64,000 bases of DNA, from assembly GCF_000006565.2 (NCBI RefSeq), contig NC_031476.1:1264458-1328457 (forward strand), in the 5' to 3' direction. Source of the stretch: Toxoplasma gondii ME49. Taxonomy: Eukaryota; Apicomplexa; Conoidasida; Eucoccidiorida; Sarcocystidae. Below are positions 1-12,413 of this stretch, piece by piece; the stretch's first letter is position 1; every line of letters begins with the position of its first letter. The position numbers and the translations under genes were made by a program. The notes beneath the pieces were generated by a model. The model was not told the origin of the DNA. It did no database searches and was given only the letters and a program-made list of their open reading frames with translations.

Positions 1-782
1 CCCCTCTTAGTAACGCCTCTGTAGAACCCACTGCGGGGCGGCGCGTGTATGCGTGGAGGTTGCCTTCTCTGTCCGGCTTTTCGCACGTTTGCTCCTGTGG
101 CATTCCGTTTCCAACATTCGTGTTTGTACTGGGGTCCAGTCATCGGAAATAATCTTGCTCGGTTTCTCGTACTTGCTCGTGGAACTCGTCGCGGTTTCTG
201 GTTGGCCGTTTACCAGTTATCGCGGCGAGCCCACACACACGGTTTCCCGTGACAGGCGGGGTTCTCGTGATCCAAGTTTCCTTTCCGTGCGAGGCTTTGT
301 CAGATCTACGGTTTTACTTTCTCCGCGGTTTCCTCAGTCACACCCTTTCCTGGGGTGTCGACTGTGGGAGGGATGTTTCTGTCGCCACTGCGGGCAGCTG
401 CCCCCCTCCTTCACCCCCACGCTCTGCTAAACGGTTCTTGTTTCACTATTTTCCTTCTCACTGTGCACACCCCTTCCCGTAGTATCGGCGATAGTCTGCT
501 CGTCGTAATGTTTGTAGGAACAAGTTCCGGATTCCAGCTTTTTATGTCAAAAAACTTGTCTTCTGTCTGTCTTGCGACAGACTCGGATTTCTGGGGTGTT
601 GTCGGCTCAACTGAGTCACTGTGATGAGGGAGCTTCGTAGACTGTATGGTTACATGTTCCGAAAGGACCGCCAGTTCTTCGAGATTGCGCGTTTCTTGAT
701 CCGTGTCATTTCGCGAGTGCCTGTGCCCTCGTACGGTTTTCAGCATGTTTCCTTGTGCTTCGTCCCTGTTTGCAGATTCACC
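1..782. other. 5' flank and probable promoter/5'UTR of eS25
   Basis: No protein-coding gene is visible here. The stretch lies directly upstream of the eS25 start codon and has the pyrimidine-rich, stop-interrupted look of a coccidian promoter and 5'UTR. I looked for the ribosomal-protein promoter motif described in Toxoplasma (consensus around TTATATTCGG) and did not find it. Confidence 0.5.
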
Positions 783-1649
783 ATGGCACCTAAGGAGAAG
801 AAGACTAAAGAGCAGATCGCGGCGGCCGCCGCGGCTGGCAGCCGAAAGAACAAGAAGGTACGAATCCACCGTTCGCTTGAAGCCGCTCCGAACGTCGACA
901 GTCGCACAAGCTCTTCTTTCTGTGGTTCACTGTGTTTCCTCTCTTGTTAAATTTGCGTTGTCGCTCGCGCGTCATTTTGTTGTCTGCGAGTGTCTTCCCC
1001 GATGTGCGTGTCCTGCGAGCTTCTCGCACATGTTCCGGTGTATATACGCCTCGACGCTCCCTCTGTTTCCACGGGCTTGTACACACGTCTGGTACCGCGC
1101 CTATGCGTTCTTGCGTCTCCTTCGGTGGACAGAACAGCCGTTTCCAAAGATCGGAGTGGAGAGCTCAGGATGACTTTCAATGATAGGTCCGACCTTCTTC
1201 TGTCTCTCGTGGGACTGGGAAGCGTTTGAGGACATCTTTGCTGACAATCCGACGCTGACGATGCTCTCCTTTCCTTCGCTCGCGTGTGGGGCTTTTTCTC
1301 GTGTAGTCAAGCGTTTTCGTCTCGTTCGTCGTCGTGGAACCTGCACACTTGTCAGTGCATGCACTGTGCGAGTTCTCCCGCCCGCGTTCCTCTGCAGAAA
1401 TGGTCCAAGGGCAAGAGCAAGGACAAGCTCAACCACTCCGTTCTCTTCGACAAGGCAACCTACGACAAGCTGCTTGCCGACATCCCCAAGGCTCGTCTGA
1501 TCACCCCGCACACTGTCTGCGAAAGACTGAAGGTGAATGCGTCGCTGGCGCGTCAGGCCATCCGCTACCTCAAGGACCAAGGCCTGATCAAGATTGTCGG
1601 CGAGCACCACCACTCCCAGTACATCTACACCAGAAACACCAGTGCCTAA
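783..1649 (+). CDS. RPS25: 40S ribosomal protein eS25 (RPS25)
   Basis: This encodes a small-subunit ribosomal protein of the head region of the 40S particle, acting in cytosolic translation. Two exons, 783-857 and 1398-1649, flank a 540-bp intron with donor GTACGA and acceptor CTGCAG, and join in phase 0 to give 108 residues, normal for the eS25 family. Exon 1 carries the Lys/Ala-rich N-terminal tail (25 residues ending RKNKK). Exon 2 carries the conserved winged-helix core: the KWSKGK entry, the DKATYDKLL helix, the RLITP...[16 protein letters not shown] helix and the C-terminal [14 protein letters not shown] strand. The ATG at 783 sits in a CACCATGG context and is the only start that gives the family N-terminus. 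Nothing in the protein is unusual. Confidence 0.95.
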
Positions 1650-2644
1650 AAGTCGACGTTTCCTCGCGGGAGCAACTCCTGTGCGACTTGCCGCGGCGAT
1701 TCCTCGACTCTCGCTGGTTTCGTCCTGTACATACACGTATGCATGCAGCTGTGGGTTTAAGTGTGGATGTGCGGCTGCGGGGCGAACAGGGGAGCAGAGT
1801 ATGAGCAGACACTCAGACAATTGGGCGAGGTACCGCGGGTCGTCCTTGCTGGCGAGTCTTCCGCATGTCTCCGAAAACTAACTTTTGTTCAAGTCTTTTT
1901 CGAGTACACACACGAGAGTTGTGACTCTTCCTCGGTCGCAGGCGAATAGGTGAGAATGTGCGGAACACCAGAGTTCTTTGAGTAGGACAGGCCGCACACT
2001 GGAGACACTGACACACACTGAGCGAACACTGCACGAATAAAACCGTTTTCAGTTTCTAGTCGAATGCGAGGCATTGGCTGTGAAAGGCGAAGAACGCGCA
2101 AGCCGCTGGTACCTGCCGTCTGACATTCGTGGTTTCCGTGGTTTCCTCTGTTACGTGAACATGCACAGACTGATGGATTCAAAGCCATGCGTGTATGCGT
2201 GTTCGTACGTGGAAATGAATCGTCTTTGTTCATATCTGCATGCGTGGGCAACCTGGTGGAGATGTAGCCCCGGAAGTCATTGAGCAACGAAAGGGTGATG
2301 ACAAATTTGCATTTCTGATAGCAGAGCGAAGATGCCGTTTTGGTATCTTCTTCTTCTGCGCTCCTCTGATTATTTTCTCTTTCTGTCATAGTTACTCTGA
2401 CCTTCGTTGCCAATGTGGTAATTCCTCAGCTTACCGACTTCCAGTTCCTCTAATGATGTGGATGTGAATGCTTCATGCCCCCTATGGTGTTCACCAGAAA
2501 TGCATCTGCATGATGCAGGTGCATATTATCCTGTTCACCTGTGGACGGGTTTGTGGTGGAACTGCATTTATGCCTGGAGCCTGTATGCATTCACGTGGAC
2601 GTTGAGAATTTGTGTATGCTTGGTGCATTGCCACTTCCATTTGA

Positions 2645-2669
2645 GTATATATATATATATGTATATGTA
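2645..2669. repeat. TA-rich microsatellite
   Basis: A short alternating TA tract with one G interruption per few units, immediately upstream of the first copy of the 358-bp repeat. Confidence 0.8.
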
Positions 2670-2689
2670 GTTCAGTTCTTTGCGAAGAG

Positions 2690-3047
2690 GCGAGCCAGAG
2701 TGATGACCTTTGATGACGAGCATGAATCTTGCGACTGTAGACAGTTCCTGTCTCACGTCGCTTTTTCCGTGATTCAATTGAGGCATTTGTCTGACGCTCA
2801 CTTACTACGCAGAACACAGGTTCTAAGGGACTCTCCGCAGTCCCCGTCTCCGTGCAATACGTGCTACGCGTTTTTCGCTCGGTATCGTGTTATGTTTCGC
2901 GTTTCGTCCGGTTCCATTGTTTTGTTTTCCACTTCTGTTGGCGCCCAGCTGATGACATTCAACCCAAGCGCATGTATTGGTGGAGGCGTTGGCGTACGCC
3001 TGCGTCCCTGACATTACTCAAGAAATAATCTATCCCTGATTCGGCGC
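2690..3047. repeat. 358-bp direct repeat, copy 1
   Basis: This block starts at GCGAGCCAGAG and ends at TTCGGCGC. It recurs 636 bp downstream with a single visible base change (G at 2988, A at 3624). Reading frames across it are the same in both copies but match nothing I recognise, so I treat it as a duplicated non-coding segment. Confidence 0.9.
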
Positions 3048-3325
3048 ACATGTGTGAAAGCAGTGATTTCGATTGTCTTGTTTCAGTGATTGGTTTGGAT
3101 TTGCGGAAGATGAGGGTTTCTTCTGCTTATCAGTCCGTAAAACAGTTATTCCTGATCAGTTGAGGTGTTGCACGTGTATTTTCATTGCGGAATTTGTTTG
3201 TGAGGAAATGCCTAATTACCATTGTTGGAGATGCATCGCACCAGTGACAAATAGCGCACAAACCACCAATGGTTTGTGTTGAGATCTCGTTCAAACAATT
3301 GTAAACACAAGGCGAAAACGTAGTT

Positions 3326-3683
3326 GCGAGCCAGAGTGATGACCTTTGATGACGAGCATGAATCTTGCGACTGTAGACAGTTCCTGTCTCACGTCGCTTT
3401 TTCCGTGATTCAATTGAGGCATTTGTCTGACGCTCACTTACTACGCAGAACACAGGTTCTAAGGGACTCTCCGCAGTCCCCGTCTCCGTGCAATACGTGC
3501 TACGCGTTTTTCGCTCGGTATCGTGTTATGTTTCGCGTTTCGTCCGGTTCCATTGTTTTGTTTTCCACTTCTGTTGGCGCCCAGCTGATGACATTCAACC
3601 CAAGCGCATGTATTGGTGGAGGCATTGGCGTACGCCTGCGTCCCTGACATTACTCAAGAAATAATCTATCCCTGATTCGGCGC
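3326..3683. repeat. 358-bp direct repeat, copy 2
   Basis: Second copy of the block at 2690-3047, same orientation, separated from it by 278 bp of unrelated sequence. The near identity suggests a recent duplication or ongoing gene conversion. Confidence 0.9.
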
Positions 3684-6477
3684 CTGCATGCAGGATATTT
3701 ATTTTTGTGCTGCTATGTTACTGTGAATAGTGCTCGTGGCCTGCCACAAAGGAGTTCCTCTGAAAAAGCGACGAGACATCACTTAGTTTTTCTTCTGGTC
3801 GGATGAATGTCGCTCCACGCGTTTATGTGTTTAGTGGGGGTTTGTCGAATGTGAAAAAGGTGAATGCATGGTACCTACGAGAACTGCGCTGCCGTAAGAC
3901 GGGAAATCGCACGTTAGGATATGCGGTGCGGATAGAGCGTAGCTCAGGAGGCATGCTGTTGGAAGCTTAGTGATGCACGAAAGAGACGTGACAAGCTTTG
4001 TGAATCATGGTAGAAAGGTTTACGGAAGCCAGAACAGGAGAATTACTGTTTTAGTCCCCGGAGCGGATTCGATTGCGGAACCGGGTTTTTGCTTCGGTTC
4101 GCAGGTCCAGATCAGTCCTCCGTGGCTGGTCCGAGGAAAGCGAGAGACCGTGGGAGTTTCGGAGTTCGTCTGTTTTCGATGAATTCTAGCATGTGGAACG
4201 GAAATGTAGGAGTGAAATTCTCCGTCTGTAGAGATAACCGGGGAGAGGACCGTTGCAATTTCGAAAGGTGCCGGCGGACACTGATAGCAGCAACACGAGA
4301 AAGTGTTACAGGGCCGCAGAAATAAGATGAAGTGTGGACGATTTTCACGTTGATAAGAGAGTGTCCGAATGTAACCAACGCTGCACTTTCCTCAAGACTG
4401 CACAATTGACAAGTTGATTGTGGCGAGATCGCTTGCACTCTGTACACTGCACCGGGAGGCTGGTTTTTCATTTCTTGACAGTCGACACGGTGAAATGTGT
4501 TTTTATGTACGCAACTTTGTAATGAGAGCTTTCTCGCTCCTGACGCGGGGGGCGAGGCAGCATTGTTGATTTCGGTTCTCATGAAAGTTGATCAGAGGTG
4601 GCAGTGGGTGCACTACCGGTTTAGATCGTCGTTGTTTTTTGGCGGACGTTTCAGAACTGTGCAAGCGTTACGGGTGAAGTCATGGCAATTTTTATGGTTT
4701 GAGACGTTTCAGATGTGGCGCGACGACGTCGAAACTGAGAGGCACTGGTACTCTTCAGAGAGAGATGTCTCTGTGCAACCGTTGGATTTCTACAAAATTG
4801 TTAAAAGGAGAGGCGGCAGCAAAGGAAATCGAAGAAAGAAGTCAAAGGAGTGAATCGAGTTTTACCTTTGGTTGCATGAATCAGTAATCTTGAAAAACCT
4901 CCTGTTCACCTCGTCTGTAACAGGTGTCGAATTTAGCAACACGTAATCAGAGACTCTTCCCGTTAAACTGAAAAAAGTAGTGTGGAAATGATGAAGCCTC
5001 CGCTTCTTCTTTCTCCTTAAACACATGCTGGAGAGGCAAACCGAGCCACGATGCCTTCGATGTGATTGCCGAAGCTGCCTCTGCATTCTTCTCTGGATCT
5101 CTCCGTGAAACAACACAGCGTAGTCAATTTTACCAGGCGAACTCTTCGAGCTGCAGCAAGCGCTGCTCCCTTTCGCTCTCAGATACTTTTCTATATATTT
5201 CATAAATGGAGTCATATTCACTGTCCTAGGTGCCACCGTGTCAATGTGCATTTGACTTGGGTTTTACCAATATGGGCCCCTACGGAACGAGCCGGTTCAA
5301 ATATACCCACCAACGCTATTCTTTCTTACCGTAAAGCGAGAATCCACAAGAATTCTCACACGGCTTCTTCCTTGTAGCTTTGAACGGCAGAGATGGTACC
5401 TTGTTCACAATTTTAAATGGAGGAGAGGGAACACACTGTCCGCAGACGTTCTTAATTCAGCTCACATCGTGCATCTGACAGCGAACTACGGTTTTGAACG
5501 GGGTCCTGTTCGATTACACGCAAGTAGTGAGCCGGCACAGAGGTACTGATACAGTCCGAGGACTCGAGTTTCAACATTATCTGACGTACCATTTTCCATT
5601 CTATATTGGCGGGCGGTTACAGGTCCGGCTCGTTCAAACACACACCTGTATTGGAAGGTAGACACAGAGAAACTGGATTGAAGAACAGAGAGAGTTCTGA
5701 GCTGAATAGACAGATAATACCAACGTTTGTGTGCGTGTCTGCTCCTGACTTTCTCCTTGCTGTGTCTTCGAGTCCTTTTTTTTCTTGTGTCTTCACAGTC
5801 CATTGTTATGCCCTCCTCTCCGTGGCTGCATGCATGCCGCTCTTTTTTTAAAGGCCATCTTTGCTCGCGATCTCTCTCCGGGGCTTCAATGCAAAGGAAT
5901 CTCGTTCTGCCTTCCGTCCTCTCCACTTCTTCTTTCGGATCCCTTCTTTCGTTCTTTCCTTTTGCCTGGGCTCTCGTCCCTCCCCGCTGCGCGTGTGCTT
6001 GCCTGAGACACTTTTTCTCGGGTGAAAGCAGGCGTAGGACCCGACGGCGATCGAAGCCACGGGGAAATCGACGGTTGCTTCTCTTTCGGGGAAAAAGTTG
6101 CTGCTTCCTCCCCGGCTCTCCTTTCGTTTTGTTTCAGACACAAGGTATACGCCTGTTCTGCCGTCTCTGTACTCTCCTCGCCGTTCTTCCCTCTTCCTCG
6201 CGAGAGACTGGACTGAAAGAACCGGAAAAAAGGGACAAAGAACCAGAGGAACGGACAGTTACAAGAAAGAGTGTGACAGAGTGCGAGGGGGTGAGAGACG
6301 GAAGCCCGGGTGAGCGACAAGAGAAACACCGTCAGCATATGAACGCGCGTCGGCGGTGGAAAAAGTGGAATTGACTCTTCGCTTTCGTGTGAGGAAGCGT
6401 TTGTCTGTGGTGAAGAGTTGGACTTTTCTACTTGAGATGCCGGGAACCAATCCCAAAACGTAAAAGACGTCGACACC

Positions 6478-7712
6478 ATGAGAAGGCCTTGCTGCCCATC
6501 TCTGCGGCGCATCGCGCCTCGGCCTCCGTCTCCTTCCTCCTATTCTCTTTCTTCGCCAGTCGGCTCTTCCTCTGTTTTTTCTCTGCCTGTCTCCCCCCGG
6601 TTTTCCTGTCTCTTCTCTCCCTCTGTCTGTTCTCCTTCCTCGTCTGTGTCTCCCGATGTCACCCGTTGGTTGTGGTCTTCTTCGACTTCGCGGACCTTCT
6701 CTTCTTCTTCTTCGGTCAGCTTCTTGCGCAGAGCGTTAAGGCGCTTTGTGCTTCACTTCTCTCCGCCGGCTGCCTCGCCATTTCCTCAACCTTCACTCGC
6801 CGAGAAACGCCGCTTTCTGCGCTACCGGCTTCTCCAGTATCAGCAGCATGCGAAGCAGCAGAAGATCTCTTGGACGCCCTTCGAAGGCCACAGATCCAAG
6901 GGAGACAGGAACGCGAGGACTCGCCGAGTGCGGGGCGAGGAGGCAGAGGCAGAGGCAGAGCCGAGACAGACAGAGGCCGCAAAAGACGCGACGCTCCGCG
7001 AGAACGTGAAGGAAAACAGCGAACCGCTCTCTCGCTCTTTGCGAGGACGAAACGGGAGCGGAAGCCCCAGCGGTCTCCCTTCTTCCTCGTCTTTCGCTGC
7101 CTCCTTCTCTGCCTCCTTCTCTTCGTCTTTCGTCGACCCTCGGTGGAGGGATCCTGCCCTGTGGCCTGCCCGGCGCCTTCTCCCGCCCCCACCGCCTCCC
7201 CCCGAGTACGTTTTCGCTAAAAGTGAGACGCACACGGAAGGCCGAGTGGAGGCCGAGCGCGGAGACAAAGGAGGCGGACGAGGTCAGGAGACTGGACGCG
7301 ACAGAGAAGAAAAGACGGAGTCTGCTCTCCCGCTTCGCGTGCATGCAGTCGGCCACGGGACGTTCCTTCTCCAGTGTGGAGGCATCAACGTGCTCACAGA
7401 TCCCTTCTTCGCCGCCAAGGCTGGACCCTTTGGCGTCCTCGGGTGTAAGTGAGAGACACAGGAGACATGAGAGAAGGAAAGCGAAGCGGAGGGCAGAACA
7501 GCGGAGAAGCGAACTCTTTCTTCGGAGGTCGCTTTGACCTTCGGCTTGGCCGACCGACACAAAATGCGCATCCTCAACTGCGTAACTCGAACCTCGCGAC
7601 ACAGCGAACGCAGCGAACGGCTGCAAATGTATCTGGAGGTCTCCACCTACCGTTTGTTGTCTTTCATATAGAAATACACAACCACACAAAGATCTCCACA
7701 CCGTACACGTGC

Positions 7713-7745
<33 letters not shown>

Positions 7746-9498
7746 TGTGTGTACATATGATTTTATGTGAGTGCTCATGCGCATATAGAACAGGGCACTG
7801 TGGATGTGCGTTTGTGAGCTCTTTGCTTTCATGCGACTTTCTATCACGCATATGCAGGCGCAAAAGTCGCTGTTTGGCTCCATGTGCGGTTCGGTGCATG
7901 TCGTGAAGGCGTTCTGGCAGGCCATCTAGGGGTTGTGGGGTTGATTTACCTTTTGTTTTTTTTCGTTGTTTTCTCTGTTCAGTGCCACGGGTGAGTCAGC
8001 CTGGGATTTCTCTGGAGTCTCTGCCGCCGATCGACGTCGTTCTGCTCTCGTCGGTTCGCTTCGACGCCTACGATCATGCCGCTCTGCGTTTTCTCGCGAA
8101 GCGCGACGGTTCGACTTTCTTCGTCCCGAACGGCGTGCTAGCGCGCAGGTACCTCTCGCCGCGGGTCTTCGGCAGCGTGTACCCGATGAACTGGGGGGAC
8201 CGCGTCAAGTTCGATGAGAACTTCCTGGTCTTCTTCTGCCCCGCAGTCCACGCTGCAGTCGGACGCTACGGCGTCGACTGGAACGTCCCCGGCTGGGGCA
8301 GCTTCGCTGTGCAGTGGTGCGCGAAGGAGCGGCGCGGCGCACTCGTCCCCTCCACAAAGAGTGTGTTCTTCGGCGGTCGATCGGCTTATAGTCGGAAAAT
8401 GTTCGACTTGATCCGTGAAGGCACCCGGAGAGACCGCGAGACGCTCAGGCAGGAGATGGAGACGGAGGCCGCGTTTCAGCGAGAGATGGAGAGAGAGCGA
8501 AGAAGACGACGGGGAGAAGAGGCGGTCGAAGAGGAGCTGGTGGAAGAGGCGGCAGAGACGGAGGTCGGACAAAGGAAAGGGGGAGGAGGTGAAGAAGGGG
8601 GTGACAGGTTCGTCTTTGATCTCGCGATTCTTCCAGTGGGCGGATACGAGCCAAGGGAGTACATGCGCCGCTACCAAATGTCGCCCGAAGAAGCCGTCGA
8701 AGTAAGTGGGTGAAAGTAGGATTTTATGGTGCCCCGGCCAGCTGGAATTCCTTTTGCGTTTTCTTCGGTGTCTTTCGCAGTCGAGAGACTTGGTGTTATT
8801 TGGGGGTCTGCTCCCCGGCTCTTCTTTTCCAGTGCCTCTGTCCTCATTCGTTCGTTTCTTCTCCCGCGCATGTTCTTTCATCCGCGCCTCGTCTGCCCAG
8901 TCGCTGCCGAGTGACAGCTCTTTCGTTTCCACATGGCAGCCGATTTCGAGTACACCAGGAGGCATGCCTCCATCTGCAGCAGCTGGATGTTGTGGACGCG
9001 CTTCTGTTTGTCTTGAGGCGTGTAGATGCTGCAACGTACACAGTAATATACATGCACGCATGCATGTATATTACGTCGAGCTGCATGAAGAAGCACGCAC
9101 TGTGCACGTAGCGATCCGGTGTGAAATGTTGTATGCACTTCACTTCATGTTTGAATGTGAGCATTTGATTTTGCGTGTCTCTGCGTTGCTTGTAGGCTCA
9201 TCTTCGCCTCGAGTCCAAGCTGTCTTTGCCTTCTCACTTCGACGTCCTCCCTGTCGGGAGCGAGGCTTTCCGCGAGGCGCCGTCGCGCCTCATCGCTGCT
9301 TGCAACGCGAAAGGTGTTCCCGTTGGAGGTTTCACCGAGCACTCCGACTTCGATTTTTCTTTTAAAGGTTCCCAGAAGACCGACGCAGGAAACGGAGCAG
9401 GCACTGCGGCACAGAAGGCGACAGGATATGATAAGTCTAGCGGAGAGCAGGGGGGATTCCATATCCTCGAACCAGGCGCACACTTCTGGGTTCTGTGA
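6478..9498 (+). CDS. NAPE-PLD-like metallo-beta-lactamase-fold protein, probable pseudoenzyme
   Basis: Three exons (6478-7444, 7983-8701, 9196-9498) join in phase 1 and phase 0 to give 662 residues. The first 280 residues are Ser/Pro-rich low complexity and charged linker. Residues 283-620 match the N-acyl-phosphatidylethanolamine phospholipase D family in order: VGHGTFLLQ then INVLTDPFF near 290-311, PGIS...LPPIDVVLLS near 329-345, FFCPAVH near 406-412, FFGG..AY near 451-458, LPVGGYEPREYM with PEEAVE, then SHFDVL near 575-580. Known enzymes bind two zinc ions through HxHxDH, two further His and one Asp. Here the HxHxDH position reads SVRFDA, and the GDTGY Asp is Arg455; His412 and His576 remain. 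A charged insert of about 60 residues separates the last two core blocks. Zinc hydrolase activity is therefore unlikely; a binding or scaffold role is inferred. The ATG lies in a CACCATGAG context. Confidence 0.8.
7713..7758. repeat. TA-rich microsatellite in intron 1 of the NAPE-PLD-like gene
   Basis: Alternating TA tract with G interruptions inside the 7445-7982 intron. Confidence 0.85.
9043..9074. repeat. Perfect inverted repeat in intron 2 of the NAPE-PLD-like gene
   Basis: Two 14-nt arms, GTAATATACATGCA and its exact reverse complement, flank a 4-nt CGCA loop. The inner ends carry ATGCA/TGCAT. It lies within the 8702-9195 intron. Confidence 0.85.
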
Positions 9499-12413
9499 GG
9501 TGCAAGTCCAACAGTCGTTTGGAGACCGACTCTGTTCAAATGAAGTGAGGGAAAAGCAACTGCGTCCCTAGCGGAGTGCAGAAGGGAAGCTGCATGCGGT
9601 ATTCCGGCGGGTATACGCGGCCGTACACCTGAGACACTGAGGGCGCAACGGAAATACAAAGAGGACGCACAGAGCAGGCATGATCCGTCTTCGCTACACA
9701 ATTGACGAAATGAGGACAGAGGCGAACTCGATTTTCCAGACGAGGCGTAATGTGTAGTACAGTTCCGGCAGTCCGGCGACGGCCATTGGGCCAGCCTCTT
9801 GTAGGTTTGTATGCGTAGGCCGTCTGGATCGGCAAAATATAAAAACGACCCTATGGTTTTCGCTCTTGGTTTGTATGGTCGTTGTTGGTCTCCTGTTTCA
9901 ATCTGGAGCTATGTGAGTGACCATTCGGAGCCGAAGGATTTTTCCGGAGCATCGAGCAGTAGTATCGCGCCAGCGAATAGGTTTCCCAACATGGGAGTGT
10001 TGTCGTTTCTCTTTCATTTGAAAGAAGCGTGGTAACAAATGTGTAATCTTTACCTGTTTGAACCCAAGGAGACTCACAACTATCCACCTGGCGGTGGCAA
10101 GCTTCGGCAGAAATCAACCAGCATAGGCAAACGGGATTGCATCGAATGATGCAAAAACACCCGAAAACATAGAACACTTCACGCAGCAAGGACTGGCATG
10201 TGTGCCCGTTCCGCCGGTCCTGAAGTTTGTTTCGTCTTGTTAAAAATGCGTAGTCCTCTGTAGGACTGTGTGCCGCAAGAGCGGCCTTTCTCCCCATTGG
10301 ATCCAGAGCTTTTTGTTTAGAATCGTTGTGACTATCTCCCTGACAAACTGGAGCGACCACCGGCTGTAGAGCAGGCTCCGAAAGTCATTCACGAGGCTGC
10401 GAATCCCGTGGAGTGATGCAAAAACACGCCGAATGTGTCGGTCAGAGTTTTCCACTTCATGGTTCATCCGCAAGAGAAGTAACAAGGTAGGAACCGCGCC
10501 TATCAAACCCAACGATTTGCAAGGAAACGCGATTGCTTTCTCTGTTTTAGAGTGTCCGGCTTGTCACGCGGGAATGCAGTGTCAGTGCTACCTGCGAGAG
10601 GTCTGCATGACGAAACACGCCCTAAACTCCATAACGAGGAAGAACCGCGAACCATCTTGTTATCGCCATATCCGTCTTACGAAGCGATTCGGGGGGCTTG
10701 AGATTTGAATGGGGTTCTCTCTAACACAGAACCACCGGTACTTCCTAGCTGCAGTTCCCTCTCCGGATCCCTCGTCCTTTTCGTAGGCAACTTTGGCCTT
10801 TCCACTCTTGTCACTGTCAATTCTTCGCAGTGGCTATCAGACTGCGAAACATGCTGATTGCCCTTTGCCAGATATACAGCAGCGATCTTTTTCAGAAACT
10901 CCCACGAATTCTCTCGGTTTCATCTGCATTTTCCCACGCGTCAGGTCAACACCTTTCGTACGTAACAGCTCCTGATACCCAGTTGCAATCCTGTGGTGCC
11001 TACATTGAAAAGGGATTCTTTACGTTTTTCCCTTTCTCTGGGTTCCTGCAGTCGCCTTCGAACGGAAGCCTGCCGTTACAGTGACCATTTGTTTCTGACC
11101 GAACAACGTTCACTGTGATGAGGGTACGATCTGGTGTGCTTGTCCACATTGAGTCGGAAGGCTCGCTCGCGTCTTCGTTGTGTCTCTCGCGTCCAAACGT
11201 AGAGCCTTCGAGTGTGAGTAGACATAGGGTCTCTTCCAGTAAGGGAGTGTCTCAGATGAGGCCGTCTAAGCCGTTGCTAAAGCGGTAACACAACACACAA
11301 ACCCCGAGAGATCGTCTTCCCCCGACCTCGCTCTGCGAGCGCTCCCCCTCTGAGTAAACAAGGGAACAAGATCAAGCAACGGGCATCGTTTCCCGGTTTT
11401 TTCTTGCGTATCTGCTTGGATTTCCCGTCAAACCTGGCATCCTAACACCAACAGAGCTCCCCGAGGTGTCATGTCACTCGAAATACGTTTGCACAGAGTC
11501 GCGCGCTGCCTTAATTGTTCAGTCGTTTCTGCCCGCCCTGTCGATGCCCGCGCCGACTTCGCTGGCTCCTGTCACCGCGAGTTGCTCTGCAAGTGCCACC
11601 CTCTGTTCATTTTCGGCTATTCCCTTCCCGGTTATTCCCGAGGATCACGCGGCGGTAAGAGAAACGACATGACCGCTCTTGAGAGCGAAAGCTCGACTTG
11701 CTTTTTGTGTGGCTGGCAGGTGACGGACGAACACAACACAGGAATGTGACCCGGCACTGGCTAGCTGTGCACTGATCGCGCCCGTCTGTGTGAAGGGAGG
11801 CACCACCCGCCGGCTCGCAGCACGGAAGCTGATGGTTGAGGGCCGGCTGTGGAACTTGAGCAACGGTCGGATTCCTCTCTGAGACGGCTGTTTCCTTTTT
11901 CATTCGCTTTTGCACCATTCATTCCCTTTGGCAACTTTGTTGTTCGCGTTTTGTGTGGTTCGTACCCCCGAGAGACACGTTCCGGCTTCTGCAGCGCGCA
12001 CCCCCGTTGGCTTGTTCGTTTTCGCCTGCATTTCTCTGCAGGCAAACTTGAAGGTAAACTCTTGTACGACTTGTGCTTTTGCCCGCCAGCAGCATTGTCC
12101 GACACGGTGGTTTCCGGGAAAATTCCGCGAGCCTCTCCACTCGGCAAGTCTTTGAGCAAGCGCAGTGTGTGTCTGCTGGGCTCACGTCGTTCGCGTCCGC
12201 ACCCCCTTCTTCCCCTTGGACGTGCTTCTTTTTTCCTTTCCTCTAACGCCTTTTCTTTCGTGTCTTCTCTCGTCTTCTCGCGATACACCACGGCCGCATC
12301 GCCCCCTTTGCTGTCCGAGTGTCTACCGCAGCAAGAATTCCCGCGTGTCTCCCGTTACGTTCAGCGTTCTTCCTCAACGTTTAGAAACTTCTTCATTCCC
12401 CGCTCTTTCCAAG
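9499..12413. other. 3' flank of the NAPE-PLD-like gene and promoter region of the next gene
   Basis: No gene could be supported in this 2.9-kb stretch. Open frames are short on both strands and lack recognisable motifs. From about 11,900 the + strand becomes pyrimidine-rich, as expected for the promoter and 5'UTR of the small gene that begins at 12414. Confidence 0.5.

Larger units (their letters stand above)
1650..6477. other. Intergenic region between eS25 and the NAPE-PLD-like gene
   Basis: This 4.8-kb stretch holds no convincing gene. All open frames are short and lack family motifs; the longest that do not overlap the repeats are a - strand frame of 156 codons at 4112-4582 and a + strand frame of 215 codons at 5727-6374, and I regard both as chance. 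Visible structure consists of a short TA microsatellite at 2645-2669, the duplicated 358-bp block, and pyrimidine-rich sequence from about 5,730 to 6,477 that is probably promoter and 5'UTR of the next gene. A TGCATGCATGC run lies near 5,828. Confidence 0.5.

Noticed and set aside
2690..3683. The 358-bp repeat as a member of the roughly 350-bp subtelomeric satellite of coccidia.
   Set aside because: The size is suggestive, but the copies are separated by unrelated sequence rather than arranged head to tail, and I cannot compare the sequences here.
6432..7220. An overlapping + strand frame of 262 codons within exon 1 of the NAPE-PLD-like gene.
   Set aside because: It is the same DNA in another frame; only the 6478 frame leads into the VGHGTFLLQ core and a phase-consistent splice.
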